A stretch of 64,000 nt of DNA from Kitasatospora sp. MAA19 (GTDB taxonomy: Bacteria; Actinomycetota; Actinomycetes; Streptomycetales; Streptomycetaceae), in contig NZ_JARXYZ010000001.1 of NCBI RefSeq assembly GCF_029894125.1, positions 186,001 to 250,000 on the forward strand, written 5' to 3'. Shown in pieces: positions 44,919-52,799 of this stretch (position 1 is its first letter; the number at the start of each line of letters is the position of its first letter). Made by a program: the position numbers and the translations under genes. Under the pieces are notes generated by a model, which was not told the origin of the DNA, did not search any database, and saw nothing but the letters and a program-made list of their open reading frames with translations.

Positions 44919-45503
44919 GTGGCGTTGATGGTGGCGCGTGAAGTGCCGACTTCATCGACCATGGCAGTGCCGCACGGCCCAGCGAGTGTCGGGGTCGCAC
45001 GGCGCCGACTGCGTCGAGATCTTGGCGACCGGGAGATACCCGAACCGGTCATTGATGATGCCGTATTGATCCTTTCCGAACTGTTGAGCAACGCCTGTCG
45101 GTACGCCCGTCCGCTCGGCCCGCTGCGGGCCCTGGGCCGCAGCGCCCGGGCCGAGGTGGTGGACCAGCTGCTGGTCGGCGTCCCCACCGGGACGCACCCC
45201 GCGCCGGGCGGCCGGGAGCGCGACGAACCCGGCGGCGGAACGGACGACGGCGTACTGGTCCGCTGGCAGATGCACGCCGACGGCGTGCTCACCCTGGAGG
45301 TCACCGACGGCGGCGCGACCACCCGGCCGCTGCCCGCCAGCCCCTCGCTGACCTCGCGCGGCGGCCGCGGCCTGAGCATCGTCGACCAGTTGGCCAGTGA
45401 CTGGGGCGTGCGCGACGCGCCCGGCGAGGTGACGGTCTGGGCGGCGCTGCCCGCCCGCGCCCGGCACGCCCGGCGCACCGGTGGTGACGCCCGCAGCGCC
45501 TGA
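44919..45503 (+). CDS. HATPase_c anti-sigma/regulatory kinase-like protein (RsbW type)
   Basis: The 194-aa protein has the GHKL ATP-binding fold: N-box ELLSNACRYARP, G1 LEVTDGGATTRP and G2 GRGLSIVDQLASDWGV. An Arg-rich helix (ASVGVARRRLRRDLG) begins the fold. Such stand-alone domains act as serine kinases or anti-sigma switches on SigB/SigF-family factors or anti-anti-sigma proteins. A PP2C phosphatase is at 48.2 kb and two target-class sigma factors are at 5.9-7.8 kb. GTG 44919 has AAGGAGG 7 bases upstream; ATG 44832 is less likely. The 275-bp gap before it shows no gene. Confidence 0.85.
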   Translation: MALMVAREVPTSSTMAVPHGPASVGVARRRLRRDLGDREIPEPVIDDAVLILSELLSNACRYARPLGPLRALGRSARAEVVDQLLVGVPTGTHPAPGGRERDEPGGGTDDGVLVRWQMHADGVLTLEVTDGGATTRPLPASPSLTSRGGRGLSIVDQLASDWGVRDAPGEVTVWAALPARARHARRTGGDARSA

Positions 45504-45608
45504 ACCGACGCGCGCCCCGCCCGGCCGCCCGGCGCGTGCCCGCGCGCAGGGGGGAACGTCAGTAGGCTGCCCGGAGCAAAGGACCACCGTTCCCGGGAGA
45601 GCCGCACC

Positions 45609-46592
45609 ATGGGCAAGAAGGCCGCCAAGAAGGCGCCGCAGCGTCAGTCCACCACCGCCGTCACGGGTGAGATCCCCGTGGTCGGGGCCCGCGAGAACTG
45701 CCCCTGCGGCTCGGGCCGCCGGTACAAGGCCTGCCACGGCCGGGAGGCCTCGCACGCGGTGCAGGAGCTGGTGCACCGCCCGTTCGAGGGCCTGTCGGGC
45801 GAGGCCGACTGGGTGGCGCTGCGCGAGCTGGTGCCCGCCGCCACGGTGCCGCTGACGCTTGCCGCCGGGGTGGCCGAGGGCGCCAACGGCGAGGTTCCGT
45901 CGGTGACCCTGGCCACCGTGCTGCCGCTGGCCTGGCCGGCCCTGCGCCGCCAGGACGGCTCGATCCTGCTCGGCCTGCAGACCCAGTCCGCCTCCGGCGA
46001 CCTCAGCCGCGACCTCGCGGACGCCCTGGAGCTGGCGCTGGCCACCGAGCCGGGCACCCCGGTGCCGTCCCGCCGGACCGAGGCGGGCGGACGCCGGCTG
46101 CAGGACCTGCTGGACGTCACCGCCGAGTTCACGCCCGCCGTGCACGCCGGCTTCGAGTTCTGGCTGGAGGACGCCGAGACCGCCACCGGCGAGGTCGCCG
46201 CCTCCCTGGAGCGCGCCAACGCCTCGGCCATCCCGACCGAGAAGCTGGACAGCGTCGACGCCGCCTACTGGTGCGGCACCCCCGACAAGAACCACCTGCG
46301 CTGGGTGATGACCGTGCCCGAGGAGCGGCTGCTGGACGCGCTGGCCCGGCTGACCGCCGCCGACCGGTCCTCGCTCGGCCCGGACACCCGCCTGGTCGGC
46401 TCGTTCCGCGCGCACGGCCTGACCGTCCCGGTCTGGGACCTCCCGCTCGCCATGACCGCCACCGACTGCGAGAAGCCGGCCGCCGAGTTCGCCGAGCGGC
46501 TGACCGCCGTGCTCGCCGACGAGACCCCGCTGACCGCCGAGGAGCGGCGCGCCCGCGCGAACCTGGTGAACCGTCAGGTCACCTTGAACTAA
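45609..46592 (+). CDS. DUF5926 protein with N-terminal SEC-C zinc motif
   Basis: The 327-aa protein begins with Lys-rich KKAAKKAPQRQ, then a SEC-C motif ENCPCGSGRRYKACHG (Cys-x-Cys-x8-Cys-His) that binds zinc, as in the C-terminus of SecA. The remaining about 280 residues form the actinobacterial DUF5926 domain (HAGFEFWLEDAETATGEVAASLERANASAIPT, DAAYWCGTPDKNHLRWVM). Cytoplasmic; function unknown. GGGAGAG precedes ATG 45609. The terminator candidate at 46710 is about 120 bp downstream. Confidence 0.88.
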   Translation: MGKKAAKKAPQRQSTTAVTGEIPVVGARENCPCGSGRRYKACHGREASHAVQELVHRPFEGLSGEADWVALRELVPAATVPLTLAAGVAEGANGEVPSVTLATVLPLAWPALRRQDGSILLGLQTQSASGDLSRDLADALELALATEPGTPVPSRRTEAGGRRLQDLLDVTAEFTPAVHAGFEFWLEDAETATGEVAASLERANASAIPTEKLDSVDAAYWCGTPDKNHLRWVMTVPEERLLDALARLTAADRSSLGPDTRLVGSFRAHGLTVPVWDLPLAMTATDCEKPAAEFAERLTAVLADETPLTAEERRARANLVNRQVTLN

Positions 46593-46709
46593 AGCGCACG
46601 GGATCCGGGTGATACGCGTCACATTGTCGCCGTGAAGCCGCAATTTCCGGGCGTGCAGGGGGTCTTGGAAATTGGCGCGGGCGCGGATCCTTGTTACTGT
46701 CTAAAGAGT

Positions 46710-46757
46710 CCGGCCGCTGGTGCATCCCCCGTCGCCAGCGGCCGGATCTTTTGTTTT
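46710..46757 (+). terminator. Rho-independent terminator with T-rich tail
   Basis: Arms CCGGCCGCTGG (46710-46720) and its complement (46735-46745) have a 14-base loop and are followed by ATCTTTTGTTTTT, unusual for this genome. The sequence just before, TTGTTACTGTCTAAAGAG, is AT-rich, so the hairpin may end a small RNA rather than the DUF5926 transcript. Confidence 0.75.
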
Positions 46758-46859
46758 TCCGCCCGGCCCGGGAGCGTCACCAGGGGTGACCCCGAAGCGG
46801 ACTCCGGCGGATCCCGGCGGATCAGTGCGCCGGACCGGTACGCCGAGCCGTACGCCGCG

Positions 46860-47537
46860 TCAGTACGCCGAGCGACCGCTGTCCAGTCGGACCGTCGCCT
46901 CCACCAACTCGCCCAGCAGTGGCCCGACCTGCGGCAGCCACACCCCGCCGTCGGCGGCCGGGCGCGGGGGCAGCACCCAGCGCACCCGCCCGGCCGCGCC
47001 CCCGGGCGGCAGCGGCAGGAAGCCGCCCGGCCCGTGGTAGCGCAACGAGCCCGGTACCCAAGGGAGTTGGGAGAGCATCTCGCCGAGCGCGTCCAGCGAG
47101 TACGGGGCCACCAGCAGCGCGTACCGGCCCGGCATCGCCGCCACCGGCCCGAGCGGCAGGCGCAGTGCGCCCAGGTGGACCAGCGCGCGGGCGCCGGCCG
47201 CCGCGGGCAGGCTGACCGCCGAGAGCACGGAACCGGTGGCGGCCAGCACCGGCGCGTCCGGGCTCTGCCGCTCCCACCACCAGCGCACCATCCGGGCGTC
47301 CGTGGTGGCGGCCAGCAGCGACGGGTCGTGCGGGTGCCCGCCCGGCACCGCGCAGTCCTGGTCCCCGCAGGAGCAGTGGCCACCACGCAGCACGGTCCCC
47401 GGCACCACGGGCCAGCGGTGCTCGACGGCGGCCGTCAGCGCCGCGGCGAGGCGGTCCGGGCGGTGCCGGGCGGCGTCCTCCTGGGCGGGGCCGTGGTGGG
47501 TGACGGGCGGACACGGATCTTTCGGGTTCTCACGCAT
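46860..47537 (-). CDS. Bifunctional DNA primase/polymerase (prim-pol) domain protein, short form
   Basis: The 225-aa protein has the N-terminal prim-pol layout: LAAALTAAVEHRWPVVPGTVLRGGHCSCGDQDCAVPGGHPHDPSLLAATTD, ARMVRWWWERQSPDAPVLAATGSVLSAVSLP, a central YALLVAPYSLDALGEML and the C-terminal wall of beta strands. Chromosomal actinomycete copies are short and probably degenerate: the usual acidic triad DxD is not evident in this chain. A Zn-type CSCGDQDC cluster is visible. ATG 47537 follows AAAGGAA. The role is unknown. Confidence 0.75.
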   Translation of the reverse strand: MRENPKDPCPPVTHHGPAQEDAARHRPDRLAAALTAAVEHRWPVVPGTVLRGGHCSCGDQDCAVPGGHPHDPSLLAATTDARMVRWWWERQSPDAPVLAATGSVLSAVSLPAAAGARALVHLGALRLPLGPVAAMPGRYALLVAPYSLDALGEMLSQLPWVPGSLRYHGPGGFLPLPPGGAAGRVRWVLPPRPAADGGVWLPQVGPLLGELVEATVRLDSGRSAY

Positions 47538-48121
47538 GGCGCTCGTTCCTTTCCCTGACCGCTCGGTTCGCTCCGCCCCGCCGGCACCGTCGGTTCCCGC
47601 CACGCGGACCCGCGGCGGCACGGCCCCGGCGGCGCGAAGGAGGGCGGGCGGCATGGCGGGCGGCGCGGCGACGGCGTGGATCACGGTGTGGAGCACGACA
47701 TGAGAAGGGCCGCGCACTGGAACAGCCCCTGGAACGAGAATCCCGTATGCGACCGGATGGACGCCGCCCGGGCGCGCTTGGTTCCACCGTACGAGTGAGA
47801 GACTTCCGGCCGACCCGGGCCCCGGGCGGCGCGGGCATACGATCCGGACGGCCGCCGGGTCCGTCCCCTCCGTTCTGCCCGCTCCCGGTCCGCTCCATGC
47901 CTCCCGGCCGGACCGGCGCGCGCACGAACCGTACGCGCCCCCCGACCGGGTCGTGGAGATGTGGAACCGGCCACCGCATCGTCCTGGATCTGGACATGCC
48001 CCAAATGGCCTGTGTAGAAGTGGTGGCATTGCTGTCGATCAATGACGAGTAGTAGCGAATCGAGGCGAAACGCGCCCTTTGGCCGTACTCGCTCCACCTC
48101 GGCCGTACCTGGGGGTTCCGC
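47538..48121. other. Divergent intergenic region of about 580 bp
   Basis: No gene is supported. It separates the leftward prim-pol gene from the rightward PP2C gene. About 47985-48065 is AT-richer than average (GTAGAAGTGGTGGCATTG, ATCAATGACGAGTAGTAGCG) and is the probable rightward promoter. The rest is GC-rich without repeats I can single out. Confidence 0.5.
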
Positions 48122-48157
48122 ATGGCACGAAGCACCGCGTCAGGAGTGGCGGCATGA
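48122..48157 (+). CDS. Possible 11-aa leader peptide overlapping the PP2C start
   Basis: ATG 48122, 6 bases after GGGGG, encodes MARSTASGVAA and stops at TGA 48155-48157, overlapping the PP2C ATG (ATGA). It would make PP2C translation depend on reading the leader. It is a prediction from arrangement only. Confidence 0.3.
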   Translation: MARSTASGVAA

Positions 48158-49587
48158 CCGAGTCCCACCCGTCGTCGACACCCTCCGAGCCGGGCGAGCC
48201 CGGCAGCGCCGGCGGGCTCACCGTCCTCGACCCGCCGGGCTTCCCCGGCCCCACCGACGCGCAGGACGGCGCGGCGGACCTCCGCACGGCACCGTCCGCC
48301 GGGATGCAGGACCGTTTGGCCGGACGGCTGTCCGATTTCACCAAGCTGCACCGGCACACCGAGCAGCTCGCCCGCGCCCGCAGCCTCGCCGCCACCCTGG
48401 ACACCGTCCTCGCCTCCGGCGCCGCCCTGCTCGGCGCCCGCCGCGGCGTCCTGGTCACCCGGGTGCCGGGCGGAAGGCCCGGCCAGCCGGTCGGCCTCGG
48501 CCTCGACCGCGCCAGCCTCGGCGCGCTGGAGACCGTCCCGCCCGACCAGAGCCTGCTCGCCCGGCTGCTGCGCGAGCAGGACCGGCCCGAGCGGCTGCAC
48601 TCCCCCGACCTCGCCGGGGACCCGGCCACCGGCGACCGGCTGCGCGAACTCGCCACCCACCTCGGCCTCGGCGGCTGCTACGGCCTGCCGCTCGCCACCG
48701 AGGAGGACGGCCCGCTCGCCGCCGCCCTCTGGTTCTACGACGAGCCCGCCGAACCCACCGAGCGCCAACGCGAACTCGCCCACCGCTACTGCGAGATCGC
48801 CGCCCCGATGCTCGCCAGGCAACTGGAGGCGGACCGGGTCCAGCGCACCACCGAGGCGCTGCGCCGCGGCCTGCTGCCCGACCGGCTCCCCCAGCCCGCC
48901 GGCCTGCGGCTGGCCGCCCGGCTCGTCCCGGCCGGCCTGGACCGCTCCTGCGGCAGCGACTGGTACGACGCCATCCCGCTGCCCGACGGCACCGTCGGCC
49001 TCACCGTCGGCTCCGTCTCCGGCGACGGCCCCGGTGCGGGCCCCTGCTCCGCTCCCGGCGCGGCCGCCGCGATGGGACGGGTCCGGGCCGCGCTGCGGGC
49101 GTACGCCGTCCTGGAGGGCGAGGACCCGGTCTCCGTCCTCGGCGACCTGGAGCTGCTGCTCAAGACCACCGAGCCGGCCCGCACCGCCACCGCCGTCTAC
49201 GCCTGGGTGGAACCCGGGGAGCGCCGGATCACCCTGGCCGGCGCCGGGCACTGCCCGCCCGTCCTGGTCAGCCGGCACGGCGCCGAGTTCGTGGAGACCT
49301 CGCTCTCCGCCCCGCTCGGCATGCTGACCTGCTGGGAGGCCCCCGGCGTCGAGCTCACCGCCGAGCGCGGGGACACCCTGCTGCTCTACACCGAGGGCCT
49401 GGCCCGCCGCTGCGGCCCGACCCTGCACGCCGGCCAGGCCAACCTGCGCCGGGCCGCCGCCGACGCCCCGCGCGACGTGCGGATCGACCCGGACCGGCTC
49501 TGCGCCCACCTGCTGGCCGTCTGCCCCGTCCCGGAGGCCGGACCGGCCACCGACGACCTGATGCTGCTGGCGGCCCGGTTCGAATAG
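48154..49587 (+). CDS. PP2C (SpoIIE-type) serine/threonine phosphatase with GAF domain
   Basis: The 477-aa cytoplasmic protein has a GAF sensor at about residues 80-225 (LARARSLAATLDTVLASGAALLGARRGVLV, GLPLATEEDGPLAAALWFYDEP). A PP2C-SpoIIE phosphatase follows (LLPDRLPQPAGLRLAARLVPAGLDRSCGSDWYDAIPLPDGTVGLTVGSVSGDG, ITLAGAGHCPPVLV, TLLLYTEGLARR, ending TDDLMLLAARF). The metal Asp positions are largely present, though the usual VGDVxGHG is altered to VGSVSGDGPGAG. It probably dephosphorylates an anti-anti-sigma factor and may partner the HATPase protein at 44.9 kb. AGGAG before ATG 48154. Confidence 0.9.
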   Translation: MTESHPSSTPSEPGEPGSAGGLTVLDPPGFPGPTDAQDGAADLRTAPSAGMQDRLAGRLSDFTKLHRHTEQLARARSLAATLDTVLASGAALLGARRGVLVTRVPGGRPGQPVGLGLDRASLGALETVPPDQSLLARLLREQDRPERLHSPDLAGDPATGDRLRELATHLGLGGCYGLPLATEEDGPLAAALWFYDEPAEPTERQRELAHRYCEIAAPMLARQLEADRVQRTTEALRRGLLPDRLPQPAGLRLAARLVPAGLDRSCGSDWYDAIPLPDGTVGLTVGSVSGDGPGAGPCSAPGAAAAMGRVRAALRAYAVLEGEDPVSVLGDLELLLKTTEPARTATAVYAWVEPGERRITLAGAGHCPPVLVSRHGAEFVETSLSAPLGMLTCWEAPGVELTAERGDTLLLYTEGLARRCGPTLHAGQANLRRAAADAPRDVRIDPDRLCAHLLAVCPVPEAGPATDDLMLLAARFE

Positions 49588-49712
49588 CCGTCCCGACCCC
49601 GAAAGGGCGAGCGGCCGGGCGTCCGTACCATGGACGCACGGCCGCCCGCGCGTGTCGCGATCCGGCACTCCCCCGAGGGGCGGCCGGTACCACCCCCAAG
49701 GAGGCGTTACCC

Positions 49713-51212
49713 GTGACCGAGGACCGCACGCCCGCAGTGGCCGAGAACCCCGAGTCCGCCGGCGGCGAGGAGCCGCAGCAGTTCAAGGGCCGCAAGAACG
49801 GCCTGTACGCCGAGATCTCCGACGAGCTGGCCGCTTCGATGAAGACCGGCTGGGCGGACACCGAACTGCACGGCCTCACCCCGGTCGCCCAGGCCCCGTA
49901 CGCGGCCGAGCGCCGCGCCCGGCTGTCCGCCGCCTACCCCGGCGAGCGGCTGGTCGTCCCGGCCGGCAACCTGCGGGTGCGCTCCAACGACACCGACTAC
50001 AGCTTCCGCGCCGCCAGCGAGTACGTGCACCTCACCGGTGACCAGACCGAGGACGCCGTGCTGGTCGCCGAGCCCACCGGCGACACCGGCCACGCGTTCG
50101 CCCTCTACCTGCTGCCGCGCTCCGACCGCGAGAACGGCGAGTTCTGGCTGGACGGCTACGGCGAGCTGTGGGTCGGCCGCCGGCACAGCCTGACCGAGCA
50201 GGAGCAGCTGCTCGGCCTGCCGGTGCGCGACGTCCGCAAGGCCGCCGAGGAGCTGGCCGAGCGCGCCAAGGACTCCGCCGCGCCCACCCGGATCGTCCGC
50301 GGCTACGACGCCGGCCTGGAGAAGGCGCTGGCCGACGCGCTGGACGCCGACCGGGACGCCGAGTTCACGGAGTTCCTGAGCGGCCTGCGGCTGGTCAAGG
50401 ACGAGTGGGAGATCGGCGAGCTGCGCGCCGCCTGCGACGCCACCGTCAAGGGCTTCACCGACGTGGTCCGTGAGCTCGGCCAGGCCGTCGCCACCTCGGA
50501 GCGCTGGATCGAGGGCACCTTCTGGCGCCGCGCCCGGGTCGAGGGCAACGACGTCGGCTACGGCACCATCGCCGCCGCCGGCCCGCACGCCACCACCCTG
50601 CACTGGGTCCGCAACGACGGCGACGTGCGCCCCGGCGAGCTGCTGCTGCTGGACGCCGGTGTGGAGACCACCACCCTCTACACCGCCGACGTCACCCGCA
50701 CCCTGCCGATCGGCGGCCGCTTCGACGACCTGCAGCGCAGGATCTACGACGCCGTGTACGAGGCCCAGGAGGCGGGCATCGCCGCGGTGAAGCCCGGCGC
50801 CCGGTTCCGCGACTTCCACGACGCCTCGCAGCGCGTGCTCGCCGAGCACCTGCTCGCCTGGGGCCTGCTGGACGGCTCGCTGTACGACGTCGAGAAGGTC
50901 CTGGAGCTGGGCCTGCAGCGCCGCTGGACCCTGCACGGCACCGGCCACATGCTCGGCCTGGACGTCCACGACTGCGCCCACTCGCGCCGCGAGGAGCACG
51001 TCGACGCCCTGCTGGTGCCCGGCATGGTCCTCACCGTCGAGCCCGGCCTGTACTTCCAGCAGGACGACCTGACGGTGCCCGCCGAGTACCGGGGCGTGGG
51101 CGTCCGGATCGAGGACGACATCCTGGTCACCGCCGACGGCAACGAGAACCTCTCGGCCGGCCTGCCGCGCCGCTCCGCGGACGTCGAGGAGTGGATGGCC
51201 TCGCTCGCCTGA
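49713..51212 (+). CDS. Xaa-Pro aminopeptidase (aminopeptidase P family)
   Basis: The 499-aa dinuclear metallopeptidase (M24B) removes an N-terminal residue before proline. The N-terminal regulatory domain contains LRVRSNDTDYSFRAASEYVHLTGDQTEDAVLV. The catalytic pita-bread domain has metal ligands in LLLLDAGVE (Asp), LYTADVTRT (Asp), HGTGHMLGLDVHD (His), VLTVEPGLYF (Glu) and GVGVRIEDDILVT (Glu). GTG 49713 follows AAGGAGG at 9 bases. Cytoplasmic; ends at a convergent terminator. Confidence 0.95.
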   Translation: MTEDRTPAVAENPESAGGEEPQQFKGRKNGLYAEISDELAASMKTGWADTELHGLTPVAQAPYAAERRARLSAAYPGERLVVPAGNLRVRSNDTDYSFRAASEYVHLTGDQTEDAVLVAEPTGDTGHAFALYLLPRSDRENGEFWLDGYGELWVGRRHSLTEQEQLLGLPVRDVRKAAEELAERAKDSAAPTRIVRGYDAGLEKALADALDADRDAEFTEFLSGLRLVKDEWEIGELRAACDATVKGFTDVVRELGQAVATSERWIEGTFWRRARVEGNDVGYGTIAAAGPHATTLHWVRNDGDVRPGELLLLDAGVETTTLYTADVTRTLPIGGRFDDLQRRIYDAVYEAQEAGIAAVKPGARFRDFHDASQRVLAEHLLAWGLLDGSLYDVEKVLELGLQRRWTLHGTGHMLGLDVHDCAHSRREEHVDALLVPGMVLTVEPGLYFQQDDLTVPAEYRGVGVRIEDDILVTADGNENLSAGLPRRSADVEEWMASLA

Positions 51213-51229
51213 GCCTCCGGCCCGCGCGC

Positions 51230-51267
51230 CGAGGGCCCGGCTCCCCGCAGTGGGGGCCGGGCCCTCG
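51230..51267. terminator. Convergent terminator after aminopeptidase P
   Basis: Arms CGAGGGCCCGGCTCCCC and GGGGGCCGGGCCCTCG pair with one bulge; the hairpin lies between the two convergent stops. Confidence 0.88.
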
Positions 51268-51280
51268 GGCGTCCGCGGGA

Positions 51281-52537
51281 TCAGCGGACGTCGGGCCGGA
51301 CCGTCACGGTGTCGCCGTAGTGGCCGTCCGACCCGGCGCCCACCCGGAGCTCCAGCGGGCCGCCCTGCCACGGCTTCGCCATCCCGACCCGGAAGGTGTA
51401 CGAGACCGGCGCGCCCGTCATCACGCCGACCAGCTGGGACGGGGCCACCCGGTACCGGCCCTCGCAGTCCTGGTCCAGCTCGAAGGACTTCCACTCGTCC
51501 CCGACCTTGGCCTCGATGGTCACGTCCTCCGGGTTCACCCGGTCGCTGCCGGGCGAGGCCAGCACGACCACCGGGCGCAGACCGGCGGCGCCGTCCGGCG
51601 ACGAGACCTTGAAGGTGAACTCGGTCGGGGTCCGGCCGACGACCATCGCGGTCGGGGTGGACACCGAGGTCACCACCGGGCGGTGGTGGTCGACGACCGC
51701 CACGTTCAGCACGCCCCGGGCCATGTCCCGGAAGGACGTGACGAACGGCACCGGGGCGTCCGCCTCGATCGCCAGCCGGCCCGGGTGGTTGGCCGCGTCC
51801 AGCCGCATCCGGTACTCGACCGTCCGGCTCTCGCCCGCGCCCAGTGTGAAGGCGGCGTCGTTGCCGGTACCGGCGTAGTCCATGCCGCCGCCCTGGCTGA
51901 GCGAGGGCAGGCTCTTCCAGCCCGAGGCGTCCTTGCGCTCCAGGGTGCCCTGCGCCATGGCGAGCACCACCTGGCACGGCGCGCCCTCGAACTGTCGGGT
52001 CGCCACCACCGGCGCCACCGCGCGGCTGCCCGAGGCGTCGTTGTTCTTCCAGGTCACCGAGAACGACACCAGGTCGCCCACCTCGACGCTCTGGCCCTCG
52101 CCGAGGCCGTTGAAGGTGATCCCGACGCCGCCGGCCGCGACGGGGGCGGGCTTGGCGGCCGGCTTGGGCTCCGTCGTGGCGGCGGGGTTGGTGGCGGGCT
52201 TGGGCTCCGTCTTGGCGGCGGGGTTGGCAGCGGTCTTCGACGCGGCCTTGGCCTTGGCGGCCGCGACGGCGGGGACCTCGACACTGGCGGCCGGCGTCTC
52301 GGCGGTGGGCGCGGGCGCTGCGGTCGACGCCGTGGACGGGTCGGCCGACGGGGTGGCGACCGGGGTCTGAGACGCGGAGACCGCGGGGGCCGGGGCCGGC
52401 ACGCTCGCGGCGGAGCGGACGGCGGTCGGGGCGGCCAGCGCGCCGGTCTCCGGCGAACCGCAGGCGGCGACACCGACGGCGGCGACGACGGCCAGCGGAA
52501 CAATCTTCACAATACGGGCGATAACGGACGCGTTCAT
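51281..52537 (-). CDS. Secreted lipoprotein with DUF4232-unlike Ig-type extracellular domain
   Basis: The 418-aa protein has a lipoprotein signal (ARIVKIVPLAVVAAVGVAAC with the lipobox Cys), a Pro/Ala/Lys-rich linker, and beta-rich extracellular domains. The central block (GITFNGLGEGQSVEVGDLVSFSVTWKNN... TLERKDASGWKSLPSLSQGGGMDY... LGAGESRTVEYRMRLD) is clearly related to the C-terminal block of the protein at 52800-54266. A second beta-domain follows. Function is unknown; it may be a surface sensor or adhesin. GGGGGGA lies 8 bases before ATG 52537. The family is not recognised by name. Confidence 0.8.
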   Translation of the reverse strand: MNASVIARIVKIVPLAVVAAVGVAACGSPETGALAAPTAVRSAASVPAPAPAVSASQTPVATPSADPSTASTAAPAPTAETPAASVEVPAVAAAKAKAASKTAANPAAKTEPKPATNPAATTEPKPAAKPAPVAAGGVGITFNGLGEGQSVEVGDLVSFSVTWKNNDASGSRAVAPVVATRQFEGAPCQVVLAMAQGTLERKDASGWKSLPSLSQGGGMDYAGTGNDAAFTLGAGESRTVEYRMRLDAANHPGRLAIEADAPVPFVTSFRDMARGVLNVAVVDHHRPVVTSVSTPTAMVVGRTPTEFTFKVSSPDGAAGLRPVVVLASPGSDRVNPEDVTIEAKVGDEWKSFELDQDCEGRYRVAPSQLVGVMTGAPVSYTFRVGMAKPWQGGPLELRVGAGSDGHYGDTVTVRPDVR

Positions 52538-52741
52538 GTGACAGTCCCCCCAGAGGACAGAGCGATGGCGTGATGGTGTGATCGAAGAGGCGGCGCGTTC
52601 CTCGCGCCCCGAGAAGCCGGCCCGAGCTCCGGCCCCTGCCGGCTCGCCCTCCCCGCCTCTCACCCTGATAGACGCGCATCCCCCCGAGGGGTTGCAGGTG
52701 GATCCAGACGTTTTCCCGCGACGTCGGCCCGGAACGCCGAA

Positions 52742-52779
52742 AGGCGCCGTGAGCAGGGCCTCCCCTGCTCACGGCGCCT
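52742..52779 (-). terminator. Terminator of the SigE-type sigma operon
   Basis: Perfect 17-bp arms AGGCGCCGTGAGCAGGG and complement, with a 4-base loop, lie 20 bp after the stop of the leftward membrane protein gene. Confidence 0.92.
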
Positions 52780-52799
52780 CAACGACGGCACGTCGCGCG

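Noticed and set aside
46860..47537. Active replicative primase-polymerase of a mobile element
   Set aside because: There is no helicase or phage neighbour and no acidic triad was evident; related short copies occur as chromosomal genes.
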